From: Amblyornis subalaris
Taxonomy: Eukaryota; Chordata; Aves; Passeriformes; Ptilonorhynchidae
DNA: 64,000 nucleotides
Assembly (NCBI GenBank): GCA_018881555.1
Contig: JACAXG010000069.1
Span: 3,767,403-3,831,402 of the forward strand
Reading direction: 5' to 3'
The position numbers and the translations under genes are program-made. Within the stretch, counting starts at the first letter, position 1. Every line of letters starts with the position of its first letter. Below, piece by piece: positions 51,462-64,000 of this stretch. The notes beneath the pieces were generated by a model, which searched no databases, had not been told where the DNA came from, and saw only the letters and a list, made by a program, of their open reading frames with translations.

Positions 51462-51825
51462 TGTGTTAGCACTGTGTCAGCCAAGGGCTTGGTCTGATTC
51501 AGTCCTAAGGATTGTATCAAGACTGAACAAAACAAGACAGACCTTCCCCAAAGTACATGCAGTCCTATGATATGTACAAAGTTAGCTTCTCTCACAAGCT
51601 CTTTGGCTGTTACACATGCAAGAGAACACTGTGTGTACCCTGACACTAAGCACCGCACAACAGCGCTGCCTAGGTCAGGCACTGCTCGTCCCAGGTTTAT
51701 GCATGTTGGGCAATGACCTGTTCTAAGAATGTATTCTTTGTAATGGAGGAACTGGCTTAAAATAGCTGTAATGCACTGAAAGTCCTCCAATGTGCCTATT
51801 CTCCTCGCACTGAATGGATAATACA
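51462..51825. other. LTR-like interval of unknown identity
   Basis: This 364-bp stretch starts TG (TGTGTTAGCACTG), ends CA (GATAATACA) and is flanked by TTCA on both sides (51458-51461 and 51826-51829). Its base composition is more balanced than its surroundings, and it accounts for a 123-codon minus-strand frame, the longest outside clear repeats. No TATA box, AATAAA or retroviral sequence was seen, and a 4-bp match can arise by chance. It could be an LTR, another old repeat or unique DNA. Confidence 0.25.
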
Positions 51826-52099
51826 TTCATTTAACAAAAATGGGCACCCTTCAAGATGACTGGCCAGAACGTTCCACGCTGCTCAAAAGGCAGGCAGTCC
51901 TGGCACATATGCACCAGCATAACAATACTTTCTACTTCATATTCTGCTCTTTTCCACACCCTTCTCAATATTTCAGCTTTCTCCTTGACCTCTGAGCATC
52001 AAGCTCACATATTCATAAAACACTTTTCTTTTGCCCAAAGATCCATTTCTACATAGGAATATTCATTTCAAGCCCATCATGCAAGTTCAAGCTTGCCCC

Positions 52100-52210
52100 G
52101 CTCCCACTGAGTGCATTACTTTGCATTTAATTTTAGATTTCATCTGCTATTTTATCACATTCTGCAGTTTTGCCATTTTACATAGTTGTCTTTAATGCCA
52201 TGAATAGCTT
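52100..52210 (-). mobile_element. Ancient CR1/L2-type reverse transcriptase scrap
   Basis: On the minus strand, 52146-52111 reads QMKSKIKCKVMH, close to the Q-M-K-F-N-x-x-K-C-K-V-M-H motif that follows the F-A-D-D box in CR1-clade reverse transcriptases, with one codon lost. Flanking sequence is too decayed to extend the match with certainty. Confidence 0.4.
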
Positions 52211-55200
52211 GGTATGACCACATTCTTTTTTTTTTCTTTCAAACCCTATTTAGCATATAAAACAGCACAAAGCTCTGCTTCCTGTCAAGCTCACATTTCA
52301 GAGTTAGTAATTAATCTGTTTAATTCCTGGACTTCTTTAGAAGTGTTCTGTCCATTGTCCTTGTCCATTTTATCTGTTTATTTAACAAGTTTTTCTACTA
52401 TTACCTAAATCTGGGGCAGATTTTGATGTCTCTTACAAGAAAAAAGCCTATCATAAGAGACTTCACATGTTCTCCAGCAGTAAGTCTTTGTTAAAAGTTT
52501 TTATTCTACTTATGTCCTTCCAATCTCTCTAGCTGATTTCATGATCTAGAGGAGGTTTCTTAGCAGATTTCTATATCTTTATACCTGTGTTTCTATTGCC
52601 CTTTTATGCCGTTCCTCATTAGATTTTTATATGTAATATTTCAGATTTTGTAATGTTTTATATTTTCCTCACTTGGGCAAAACTTCAAGTTTTTGAAGGA
52701 TGTCTTTGAAAGGACTGTTTTTATCCTATTGTTTCCACATGTCGGGTTTCTTTCATTTCCTAAGAAATTGCAAACTACATATGCATAACCTCTCAGTCGT
52801 TTTTCTTGGGCTTCTACAAGTTTTACACACACACACAAAATAATTTTTATAGAACTGTGTCATTTTTCTGCTTCACTGTCTCTAACAATACTGGTACTGT
52901 TTTCTGTCCTTTCAAATTTCCTCTTTGATAAAAATTTTTTAGCTCTACTTTGCTTTAGAGATACAAAAATTACCTTGGGGAATGCATCATTTTGGAACGT
53001 GTTCTTTCAGAATTATCTTCCTTCTCAAAATCTTGAATTTAAAACCTAAGATGTAATTCAACCTCAAAGGGTTTAAAATCTTAGTAAAATCTCTTGATTT
53101 GATATGTTGGCTACTTCCTCTGAGGTTCAGATAAAGTCTATTCCTCTAAATAGAATTGTTCTATTCTAAAGGCATAAGTCCCTTGCTCTTGATTTTCTCA
53201 TTCACATGATGAAATGTTGTCCCTCTGCTTCTTCCTGCATTTTTGCTTGCAAAATGGAAAGGACTGGAGAAAATACTACTGCAGAGATGGAATATTACTT
53301 ATACAAGTTTTGAAATCTTTTTCTGGAAGTGTTCACGCTTTCCCCATCTCTTCATATACTCATTTGAATAAAGGATGGCAATAATGCCATTTCAGAATAA
53401 CACAACCACCTTTACTTTTCTTTCTATAACTACAACTGTTAAAATTTACTGATGCAGTTCTATCACACAAAATTCATATTTGATTTCTTAAAAAACAAAT
53501 ATATTTAAAAATCAGCATTTTTAAATGCTTATTTTAAATGCTTAAAGAGCTCTCCACTCTTTAAATGTTTTGACTACTATAAGGCATCAGTAATTGCTTT
53601 CCACCTTCAACCCATGACATGCATTCACATTAAGATCTTTCAGAGCAACTCAGTGTCTGTATAATGGGTTTTGTTTCTTTTACAGGCAGCACTAACTTTC
53701 ACCTGTGCCTCAAAGCACTGTAATTTCTTCACACATTGTGCTTTTCTAAAACCTATCATAATTTCCCTTCTTCTGTTCACATTTGCTGCATATATTTCCT
53801 ATTTTTTATAGCTCAAGTTTATTAAAAATTAATCTCTTCACCCCAAGCTGCTCAAATTTATGCTATTATCATTTCAGGGCACTTTCAGAGAAACAGGTCC
53901 AGACTGAAGTGGTAGCAAGGCATTGGAACTCTGAATTTGGCTTTGTATCAAAACCTATAACACACTGCATACAAATGACTGTTTAGAGAGAGCTGTGTGA
54001 TCCAAGTGACAAACCCTTGAAACTTGCAAGGCTAACAGTTGTGCCATTTAAGGCAGATGTTTGCAAGTAAGATTCTACATGCAGGTGAGGGCTGGGAGCA
54101 GATAAGAGATTTGATAAAAGCTAGAAATAAAACCTTTACGTATGATAATTGTCTATCTCATATTTGGATAGAACTTTGTTATAGAAGAGATGGAGTAAAA
54201 TCAGAGCTGGCCAATCTAAGTCGAGGGAACAACCATGTCACCTATGATTTTAATATTATTTCGGCTAATAGTGAAATATATAGTTAGGGGATCTTGTAGC
54301 TAGAAAAATCTTGGACATGCTTGCTCCAGATAAATCTCCTGCTTTATATTCCTGTCACATGCCAATGATGGTCAAGGTCAAATTTCTAATCTCTGGTTCA
54401 CAAATTCGAAACCCAAATATATTAACAAGGATCTTGGCTTTCATAAAAAAAGACACACATCAATCTTTTGATGATCTTACACCATTCACTTAAATTATGA
54501 CAAAAATGAGAAGCAAGTTACTCTGGAATTACTTCACATGACTGAAACTGATCTGTCCTTCTGTTTGACAAACTTAAATTTGAAAGGTTATTATTATATA
54601 ATAGACTGAAAAGACGTATAAAATACAAGTTTATGTCATTCTTCCTTTGGCTGGAATTAATCAAAGGAGATTGGAGCTCAAAATCAATTTGTTTTACCTG
54701 CTGCTCAATATTTTAAGCACATACATAATTTTAAAAGAAATACTAGATTTTTATTACAAAACAAGTTTAATTTTCTGTTTATTGTGTTTGCAGTCTGTCG
54801 ATGGAAGGCAACTTCCTTATGGAAGAGGAGTTAATGTGATCTAAAATAGTAACAGAAGACTCTTCACAGTGTAGCTAAAACACAGCTTTCTGAATATACA
54901 GCAATTCATTTGCAATTGCCAAAAAAATTAAAAAGTATTCAGATTAAAAGTATTTGGGTGAAGTACAAAAGAAAGGCAATAAACATTAAACAAATGAACA
55001 AACAAGAAAACAAGCAAAAAACCCAAACACCCCCCAGGCAACCATAAATGAGAAATCCAAGAAGTTTTGTCTATGTCCAAAGTCTTGTCTAGAATTTTGG
55101 ATTTTCCTAGCTTTTTATCTCCAATTGGACAGCAGCTTTCACAGATACAGCTGGCACTAGTTTCATGATATCGTAACTTTTATCATCCCCGGTACTGTAG

Positions 55201-55399
55201 GTAAGATCTCTTTTAGGTCACAACAAACTTCAGGACAAGCATTTGATTTTAGATACAGGAAAGATAAATCCAAAACTTTATCTCTACACACTCAGGAAAG
55301 GCTAAAAATACTTTTATTTTATCGGATTTTTCTCCCTCTTCTGGCAGAAGAAATAGAGCAATTGAGAAACATACGGAGGACTCAGGTTTGCTGTGTTTC
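52211..55399. other. AT-rich DNA, one possible exon, otherwise nothing recognised
   Basis: No repeat family was recognised. The stretch includes an (AC)n run of seven units near 52827 and the exon-like feature at 54794. Other frames, such as 54039-54287, have no domain. Confidence 0.5.
54794..54844 (+). other. Possible short terminal coding exon, unassigned
   Basis: A good splice-acceptor-like run (TTTTCTGTTTATTGTGTTTGCAG, ending at 54793) precedes an open frame of 16 codons, SVDGRQLPYGRGVNVI, then TAA. The exon would start on a codon boundary. No upstream exon or gene family was recognised, and a short frame after a chance acceptor is common in AT-rich DNA. Confidence 0.18.
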
Positions 55400-58092
55400 T
55401 TACAGGCTCTCCAGGAGGGATAGGCAGGGCAGAAAGAGGTGGCAGGATGGCACTGTATGTAATGGAAGGGTTAGAATGTCTGGCACAGTTGGCAATGGCA
55501 CAGGTGGAAATGGCTCTGTTGAGAGCCTCTGGATAAGGACTCTCAACCCCCAATCAAGGGGCAAACAAAAAAATGTGGATGTCATCGTGGGAATCTGCTA
55601 TACATCTCCCAGCCAGGACAATGGCTCTGATGAATTATTCTATGAGGAATTAAGGGAGCCTTCCAGGTCAACCACCCTTGTCCTTATGGGAGGCTTCAGC
55701 TTGCCAGAAATTAACTGAGAGCATCACACAGCCAGTACAACCTGAGCCAGATGATTCCTAAAAGACCTGGATTACAATTTTATGGAACAGGTCCTAAGGG
55801 AGGCGACTCAGAAAGACACCCTCCTTGACCTGCTGTTTGTCAACAGGGCGGGTCTTGGAAGTGAAGTGGGGATTGGGGCCATCTTGGCCACAGCAACCAC
55901 AAAGAGATTGAGTTTAAAATCTCTGTTGACAGGAGGAAAAGTGCCAGCAAAACCTCAACTCTGAGGACAGCAGACTTCAGGCTGCTCAGGGAACTAATTC
56001 CTCTTGGGAAAATATTTTTGCAGGTGCTAGGGTCCATCAGGTCCGTCAGTGCTGGTCACTTTTTAAACATCACCTCCTGAGGGCACAGGAGCAGCCAATT
56101 CCTAAATGCTAGAAGTCAAGCTGGAGAGGCAGAAAGACAGGTTGGCTGAAGAGGGTTCTTCTCTCAGAAATAAGTCAAGAAAGGAAGGTGTAAACCCAGT
56201 GGAAGGAAGGTCAGCTGACATGAGAAGAACACAGACACGCTGCTTACCACTGTAGGGAGAAAATATGTGCAGCCAAAGTTCAACTGGAGTTGAAATTGTC
56301 GGAACTGCGGGGGACAATAAAAAGAGGGGCTTTTTCAAATATATTAGTGGCAAAAGGCAGTGTCAAAATAATATCAGCTTGTTACAGGATGAGGATGGTC
56401 ACCTCTCAAACGGGGACACGGAGAAGGCAGAGGTGCTAAATGCATTCTTTTCCTCTGTCTTCAACACCAATGATGTAACAAGGGGGTCTCTGTGACTGTG
56501 AGAATGATCAACTTCCAGTTGACCTTGGACTTGTGCAGGATGTGCTTCTCCAGCTGGATCCCTGGAAATCTATGGGGCCTGATGGGATCCATCCAAGAAT
56601 CCTCAAAGAACTGGCTGATGTGATTGCAAAGCCTCTCTCAATGATTTTTGAGTGATCTTGGGAATCTTGAGGGGTCCCAGCTGACTGGAAGCTGGCAAAC
56701 ATTGCCCCAATTTTCAAAAAGGGCGGGAAGGAAGACCTCAGAAACTACAGGCCTGTGAGTTTCAGTTCAGTGCCTGGTAAAATAATAGAAAAAATTATTC
56801 TGGGAAGTGTTGAAAAACACCTGAAGGACAATGCAGTCACCAGTCACTTGCAGCATGGCTTCATGAGGGGAAATATGGTTTGTTGAACTTAAGATGGGGT
56901 AACCCATCTAGATGATCAAGGGAAGCCAGCTGATGTGATCTTTTTGGACTTCAGCAAAGCTTTTGATACTGTCTCTCACTGTATCCTTTTGGACAAAATG
57001 TCCAGCCCACTGGATAAACACATCATGGGATGGGTAAGCAACTACTTCATGGACTGGGCACAAAGGGTTACAGTGACTGTGGTGACATCAGACTGGGGCC
57101 TGTCACTAGTGGGGTTCCACAGGGCTCCATCCTTGGCCCACTTCACTTCAACATCTTCACTGATGACTTCAATGTGGGACTCGAACGAATACTAAGTTTG
57201 ATGATGACAATAAATTGAGAGGAGCTGTGGATTCCCTCAAGGGCAGGGAGGCCCTGCAGAGAGACCTGAACAAATCAGAGGGCTGTGCAATCACCAACCA
57301 TATGAAGTTCAGCAAGGGCAAATGCTGGATTCTGCACCTGGGATGGGGTGGCCCTGAATGTACAGACAGACTGGGGAATGAGCTGCAGGAGAGCAGTGCC
57401 ATGGAAAGGGACCTGGGGTTCTTGGTCAATGGCAAGTTGAATCTGAGTCAGCAGTGCCCTGGCAGCCAGGAGGGCCAACCATGTCCTGGGGAGCATCAGG
57501 CAAAGCATTGCCAGCCAGGCAAGGGAGGGGATTGTCCCGCTCTGCTGTGCATTGCGGTGGCCTCACCATGAGTGTTGGGGGAAGTTTTGGGTGCCACAAT
57601 ATACAAAATATATTAAACTATTGGAGAATGTCCAAAGGAGGGCAACAAAGAAGGTGAAGGGTCTAGAGATGAAGCTGTGTGAGGAGCAGCTGAAGTAACT
57701 TGGTCGTTTCAGCCTAGAGAAGAGGAGACTGAGGAGAGACCTCACTGAGCTCTTCAACATCCTCCCAAGGGGAAGCAAAGGGGCAGGTACTGATCTCTTT
57801 ATTCCCATGAGCAGTGACAGGACTTGAGGAAATGGCATGAAGCTGAGTCACAGGAGGTTTAAGTTGGATATAAGGAAAAGGTTTTTACACCCAGAGGCTG
57901 ACTGAGCACTGGATCAGGCTCCCCAGGGAAGTACTCACAGCACCCAGCTTGTCTGAGTTCAAAAAGCATTTAGACAATGCTCTCAGGCACATGGTGTGAT
58001 TCGTGGGGTGTCCTGTTCAGGGCTAGGAGCTGGAATTCATGATCCTGGTAAGTCTCTTCCAACTCACCATATTCTATGATTCTATGATTCTA
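55400..58092 (+). mobile_element. CR1 LINE, endonuclease to 3' end
   Basis: This is the most complete CR1 here, about 2.7 kb. It starts within the endonuclease (YRLSRRDRQGRKR) and ends with the bird CR1 signature, an ATTCTATG unit repeated about two and a half times (58069-58092). The 3' UTR carries the usual AGTCTCTTCCAACTCACC stretch. It is 5'-truncated and broken by stops and frameshifts. All frames between 55314 and 57838 on either strand belong to it. Confidence 0.95.
55405..57571 (+). pseudogene. CR1 ORF2 remnant (AP endonuclease plus reverse transcriptase)
   Basis: Endonuclease pieces include VDVIVGICYTSPSQDNGSDE (from about 55580), LVLMGGFSLPEIN ending in a TGA at 55716-55718 where CR1 has tryptophan, and LLDLLFVNRAGL near 55813. 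The S-D-H catalytic motif reads SNH at 55892-55900, in a shifted frame. The linker gives KKRGFFKYISGKRQ near 56317. The RT has LDFSKAFDTVSH from 56944, [20 protein letters not shown] near 57114 and an F-D-D-D box at 57197-57208 in place of F-A-D-D, with both catalytic aspartates kept. At least one frameshift separates RT blocks. It cannot be translated whole. Confidence 0.92.
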
Positions 58093-60807
58093 AAAATATG
58101 CTTTTTGATTTTTAGAAAGAAACTGACATTCAGAATGTGTACATGCACTGGCTTACTGCACTAGAACATATTCACCAATCCATAGTCATAGAATGATTAC
58201 TAGATTAATCCCCATGGGCAAGATGCCAGTAAAATGCTCCAAATGGAAATCTAGACATGAACAGCTTTAACTGACAAATTCTTCACTGGTGCCTGTTTAT
58301 GGCAAAATGCACCAGTAGCAATTTTACAGACTGTGACACTTGTGAACTTTAGATACCTCCATAGAAAACAGGATGGAACAAAAGAATTGGGGGATCTGCA
58401 CTTTGGGCTTATACATGAACCCTGTTACAAAAGTAAGAAAACCTGGCATTTACAGATTGGGGACTTAAAGTTCTTCCTCAGATTTGACTGAGAGATAGTG
58501 CTAAATTGTTTCAGTCTAAAGAGAAAGAAAATGTTGGGAAAAATGAAACAGAACACAGAGCATAAGACAGAGAGGCAAATAGCAGAATGCAGTCACAACA
58601 AACTCAATACAATTACTACTACGCACACCTAGATGATGATGTCAATATTTCTGTAAGTTTATTGTTTTGGACTGAATATGTTCCCATTTGAACTGTGGCT
58701 ACAGCAATAGCCATGATGATCACACACAGACTGCAAGGTCTGGCCCACTGGGCCAGGGCTTTACTACCTGGTTAAACCAGCTGCACTGCAGGTCTGACAA
58801 ACAAAGAACTTGCCACTTATTGTGTCCCTGACATTTCAGAAGCATGAGTTTTTACCAGATTAGAGAAATGGCATGAGTTTTTATTGGTAAATTCTTTAGG
58901 ATTAGGACGAATCTCAAATACAGCAGAACTGTACATAAGAAATGCAAGCATACGTGTGGTCAAAGTTTCTAAAACTATGTCATTTGATGTCTGAATAATG
59001 AAATAATGGGAAATTTCATCATCAAATCTACATCAGGCACAGACCCACATTTGTTTTCTACTTCTACTATCCTAAGCGGATCTTAAGAAAGTAAACAAGT
59101 GTAATTGTACATATTTAACATTCTTCATTAGATGTCATCTGCTCAGTACTAGATGAAATGATCCTGGTACAATTGTAAAACTGAACTTTAAATCTGTAAG
59201 TTTAGGTTTTCGTACTAACTTCTACAATATTCTTTTGTGTGCAAGGAATAATTTTTTGGGATTTGGTGGTGGATATTTTTGTTCGTTTGCCAATCAAAAT
59301 AGTGAGATTTTTTTCTTTCTTTAAATTTCTCCTTTAACATCGAGCTTTGTCTCAAAGACTGTGTTACAAACCACTGTTACAGTAATCGTTATATGAACAG
59401 TGCACTAAGAATTCTGCTTTTCTGAACCGTCTTCATGCCCAGCAATAATACAGCATCATCTTATAAAACTAATCCTGCATGCCTATTTTTTCCATTATGT
59501 AGCATTAAATTGGTAGCCAAGGCAGTGTAATAAAGATCTGCAGTTTTTTATATTTGATTGGATTGCAAAGTTAAACACTAGAATCCATATTTTTAATGAA
59601 AAACTCATTTTCAACCCTACTGCTTTCTATTTTTAGAGCTCAGTCTGGGAACAGATCTGAGGCATGTTATATTTTTGCATGTTTTCATATATAGGCATAC
59701 ACACATATATTTGCCTGTGCAAAAATACACACATTTTGCTATATTTATGGTGAGTGGGAGACAGAATTCTGAAATGCAAACACAGATCTCATGTTATTTA
59801 ATTAGATTATGACTAAGATAATTTGTGTGACTATGACTTCATGAAGCACTTAAAGAGAGGCCATAAAAATCAGCAATACTTACATCCAGAAGGGATTTAA
59901 TTCACAGCTCAAGCAAAACACATGAAGGTGAGAAAGCATCTGATACCATCTCATCCAGAAGAAAATGTTTTCCCAACTACATAAGAGAATCTGCATTGAT
60001 CAGAACTTCTGAATGGATAATTTTGTATATTTAGATTTAAAATCCTGGAATCCAAGGATTGCTCAATATCCTTTCAGTATGCTACTTCTGTCACAAACCA
60101 CACAGTTTATGTGGCATGCTCACTTTAATGATCGGGTCAAAAATATTCACAGTATATCAATTTCTTCCTAGGACAAAGTTACAAAAATTATCAAAATGAC
60201 ACTTCTGCAGTATATGCAATATTAAATATGAACCTTGTGGTACACTTTAATTCAACTGTATTATGTACAATAAATAGAAAAATAAACCTCAAAAGTCATG
60301 CAGAGGAGAGATTGCAACCAAGGGGAAATATTTTCTAACTGCTGTAATTTACCAACATATTTCAAAATATTTGCATACTTAAATTCAAGAAAAGCACTCC
60401 TTAAAACACGGTAAATATTTCTTACATTTAAATCTGAAGTATATGAATATGTACATATTGGTATGGAAAGAACTAAATTACATAGAAAAGCTCCCAGTAA
60501 ATTGGTTTCAACACTGTCATGTATGTTTAAAACACAGAAGATAACTTTTCCCATATATAAATATTATGTGTCCATTCCTACTTAAAGCTCTGTCTTCCTT
60601 TTCTCTGCAACATCACTTTACACTGCAGCATACCTATGCAATATGTGACATTTGGGGGACAATAAAAATAGCTTCATTTATTTTCATGTTGCTATTCACT
60701 AGATCTGCTATCAATTTGTGTCTTTGCTGCTGTTCCCACTCAGTTACACTGCCACAGCTTAAATTTTCCTAAATTTTGCATTACAAGAAATTTCATCTAC
60801 CGACTTG
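58093..60807. other. AT-rich DNA, nothing recognised
   Basis: No gene or repeat family was recognised between the CR1 and the broken frame at 61 kb. Confidence 0.55.
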
Positions 60808-61356
60808 CTAACTGCACTGAAGTCTGGAGTCTGGGTTCAAGTTCATTTGTTTGATTTTGTTGTTCTCTGAGTTTCCCTTCTTTTCATCAGCTTCAAGGAG
60901 TTGTGCTCCATTTCCACATTCACAATAAAATCCCACTACTTGGTGTTCATCTGAGCTGTATTTTAGCTTTCTGTACCAAGAAGCTGTAATAAAATTATCA
61001 AAAATCTGATAGGCAGTTAGCATCTTGCAGTACACCTCCCACAAAATATTTCTGGGAAATGCTTTCTGCTGCAGTATTCACTGCTTTGATTTAGTCTGTA
61101 GTTGCTCATAAAAAGCACTGCCTACCTGTCTGTACAAATCTGGGGCCATGCCATGCAGCATCAACACAACAGGGCCCCTGATTTTTTTCCTTCCATTGTT
61201 GTCCATGGACTCACGGCAGATCCCATTCCTTCTGCATTCTGAATTCCAGAATTCCAAGCATACACGTATTTGAATAATAAAGCAGTATACAGCCTCAATT
61301 GTATATGTTCCCTCTTTTATAGTATTATTCCTGTCAAGTGATTCCACAAATCTCTC
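60808..61356 (-). pseudogene. Decayed coding frame, unassigned protein
   Basis: On the minus strand one frame stays open for about 180 codons from 61356 to a stop at 60808, interrupted by a single TGA at 61078-61080. The residues on both sides of the TGA are mixed and protein-like. Examples are GTYTIEAVYCFIIQIRVCLE, IRGPVVLMLHGMAPDLYRQV, KAFPRNILWEVYCKML and HQVVGFYCECGNG. Such length is unlikely in this AT-rich DNA, where stops are frequent. I do not recognise the family. There is no start codon context, no matching frame beyond either end and no A-tail, so a processed pseudogene is not shown. It could be an exon of a decayed gene, an unrecognised mobile-element gene or chance. A donor-like CAG/GTAGGC lies inside at about 61120. 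Confidence 0.4.
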
Positions 61357-64000
61357 TTATGTCAATTAAGTTACAATGTTAATTGTACATTAATACTTTA
61401 ATCTCTTCTTCCTTGTTTCTCACTTTCTTTATTAGGATCCAGGCTGATTAAAAAAAGAGTAATAGGCAAAGACAGACAAGAATATGATGTGTGAACAACG
61501 ACCTTAATGGTAAGGATTGCGCAAATTTTCCTTTAAGAACAGGATATTTTTAACATTTTTATCCACCAACTTGTTCAATTTCACTTTGTTCCGTAGTAAA
61601 CTTCTGTCTGGGACATATGAAATCTTCCATTTCACATCTAGCTTACAGATAAGCTCCTAGAATTGCCAAATTTTAATGACAGCTAACAGCTGTCATTCAA
61701 GTTTCTTCACTGTTCTTGTGGCAGCATAACTGAATGACAGTAGAAACATCTATCCTTGCACCTGTGTTCAATCTGTGCTATGAAGAACAATATAGATGAA
61801 TTCATTATTTTTGGGAAATTAGAAACAAATATAGAAAAGTTTTTTTCCACGTTCTCTTGAATTCACTGGTTGGAATCAGTAAACCACAGCAATTCTCTGC
61901 TGAGATTAAATGAGCCAAAAATATACAAACAACTCACAGACAGCTCTGCTGTGTACAGGGCATGATTAACAAAGAAAACAAAACAAAAACATTTTTATTA
62001 CTTTGTCAATGTCCTCTCTTACTGGATCTCCAGGGATTTTGTAGCGTAGGAGTTAGAAATATCAGACACAAATTGCAGCAAATGGTACTACAGGTAGAAC
62101 ACAAAGTGGTGAAAAATTAGAAAATATTATTTAATAAATCTGGGAAAAGTAGGAAAAAATTCTATATTTCCTTCTTCTCTCACAAAAACGATTACAACCT
62201 CTGGAATACATACTGATACACTTATCTAAAATGCCACTTCTCAGAAATGGTAAGAATGTTAATAAGGAATTTGATGATACATTTAAAGAGAAAAATGTTG
62301 TAAACCATTTTTATAAATATCCAATTTTCTATTTGCAAACTATGACTACAGCATTTGCAAGCAGGACATAGCCAAAACTTCACAAATTGTATCATTGAAG
62401 ATAAAGAAAAGCTTTATAATAGCATCAGGGCTTTTTCGTCTCTGATGCAGTCCCAACTACTCTCGCAAGTGGGTGAGATGAGTGATCCCCTTCTGTTAGC
62501 TCATCAGAAAAAAGTAAAACTCGGTACCTTTCCTTAGAGATCTAACTCCCAACTATAAAAAGGGGCTGGAAACCTTTTCCCACCCCTTACCTAGCACTCT
62601 GTGCTTACTCCAGGATCACATTACAAATGCCACTTTGCTATGTCCATATCTCTTCTTAAGCCCTGTGCTTTCCTGTTTGCTCTTGCCTTTCCTCAAAAGC
62701 ACCAGCACCTTTACCTATTTAGCAGTCAAAGTAATTTTTTCAGCTTCCACAGCACATCTCTTACTTAGTCCATTCTGCAAGCAGACCTGTAAGACAGTGG
62801 CCTCCACTGATTAAGTGCCAATAGGAAAAAGAGGTAGTTCTCTGTCCCCTCACTGAGTAGAAAGGTAGCTGCTGTACCCAGGACACTAACCAGTTACTGC
62901 TCAGTACAGTAATCCTGACGGAGATGACTTAGATCCATTCATCCAACTTGTGTTTTCAGGCATCTCTAAATATTTTATTCATGCTTTTGTTTCTGCTCTC
63001 CCACAGGATGGGCTCAGATGAATTTCTCCCCCAAGATATGTGTGTCAGAGTTGACATTATATTTCCTTTTTCCAAGTCCATATCCTAGTCTTTAAATATC
63101 TGAGCATGATAGCAGGTCTGAAAATATAAAAAAGATTCATGATGTACATGATTTGGGAGTAAAAGTAAACATCAGATTTGTAGGTCTGAAAATCCCTAAA
63201 AAAACCACAACAAACACAATCCAAAAGCCCAAAACAGACCCACCCCTATTCCCAAAATAAAACAATGAGCCCGGGCCCTGCAGATGCTCCTTTAAAAACA
63301 AAATACAACTGAAATGTTTAGACTTTCTTCATTACTTCCTTTTTTTTTTTCTAGCCCCTATGTTATACTTCCTTCACTTTAGATTGCAAAAGATATTTGA
63401 GCTTCAAATCACAGTCATTGTCACGATACACTTTGTCTAATCAGGCTGTATCTTCCCCATTGCATACCAAAAACTTCTTCTAGGCATCACTAACAGATCT
63501 GGAAAGAGTAATAGCATCACAGTCAAGGAATTATGTCCAGAGTTCAGGCAAGGTGCAAGACCAGAAATTATTCACACGTGGACGCTTATGAATGTGAACC
63601 TCATTCAGGAAAAAAACCCAAACCATGAAAATGCTGATATATATCTTCCTAGAGTACTTTATGGCTCATTGTACAGTACAGTCTGACCATTACTATTGTG
63701 TCTTTATCCTAATTGAGAAAAATATGGGTCTTATCCTACCCGTAGCCAGCTTTGGTCCTCACATTGATTGCTAGAAGAAGTTTTAAGTCATTAATTTAAA
63801 TAAAAGTATTTAAATACAGGTAGTTCATCTATTTTCACATGATTAATAATAACTAGCAATTTAAATCAAGATTTACAGAGGTCATCTAGAAAAGGAGCTT
63901 AGTTAGGCTAAGGAATCAAGAATATCTATGCAGAAGTTACTCAAAATGTCCAACTTGCTTTAATTAAATTAATTCACATCTGTTTGTAGGCAAGGCCTTT
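61357..64000. other. AT-rich DNA, nothing recognised
   Basis: No gene, RNA or repeat family was recognised up to the window end. A 60-codon frame at 62355-62537 has no domain. Confidence 0.55.

Noticed and set aside
1..64000. CRISPR arrays, operons, bacterial-type regulatory sites
   Set aside because: The repeats and base composition show a vertebrate genome; no regularly spaced repeats or gene clusters are present.

Overview
The window looks like AT-rich intergenic DNA from a bird, most likely a songbird (passerine). The repeats drive that reading. CR1 LINE fragments dominate, some with the bird-type 3' end of short ATTCTATG-like repeats. There are avian-type class II and class III retroviral LTRs. 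At 2.2 kb there is a SINE whose head is an isoleucine-tRNA sequence and whose tail is CR1-like, the design of TguSINE1 of passerines. No intact protein-coding gene and no RNA gene was recognised. Nearly all short reading frames are chance frames or shadows of repeats.

Layout. 0-10 kb: an (ACTC)n microsatellite, the SINE, one CR1 with its 3' end (4.2-6.0 kb) and a second long CR1 that keeps endonuclease and reverse transcriptase but lost its 3' part (7.6-9.9 kb). 12-20 kb: a CR1-derived block at 12.4 kb and a nearly identical copy in opposite orientation at 19.5 kb. They flank a broken class III endogenous retrovirus (integrase remnant plus 3' LTR, 14.4-16.3 kb). 20-24 kb: a CR1 tail, a 1,115-bp solo LTR with 5-bp target duplications and a GC-rich core, and an inverted CR1 that keeps its rarely preserved 5' part. 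24-39 kb: almost repeat-free AT-rich desert with one old CR1 scrap and a G/T-rich tract. 39.1 kb: a 328-bp solo LTR with 6-bp target duplications. 39.4-55 kb: mostly unassigned, with a G-quadruplex-type tract, an LTR-like interval at 51.5 kb and an ancient CR1 scrap at 52.1 kb. 55.4-58.1 kb: the best-preserved CR1, from endonuclease to 3' end. 58-64 kb: unassigned except for a decayed reading frame at 60.8-61.4 kb, on the minus strand, that looks like a protein-gene remnant.

Nothing here forms a pathway or operon. The window records retrotransposon insertion and decay. The most useful leads are the inverted near-identical pair (12.4/19.5 kb), the two solo LTRs with exact target duplications, a CTCF-like site inside the large LTR, and the unassigned broken frame at 61 kb. 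No wholly new biological system was found. All family assignments come from pattern recognition without database searches.
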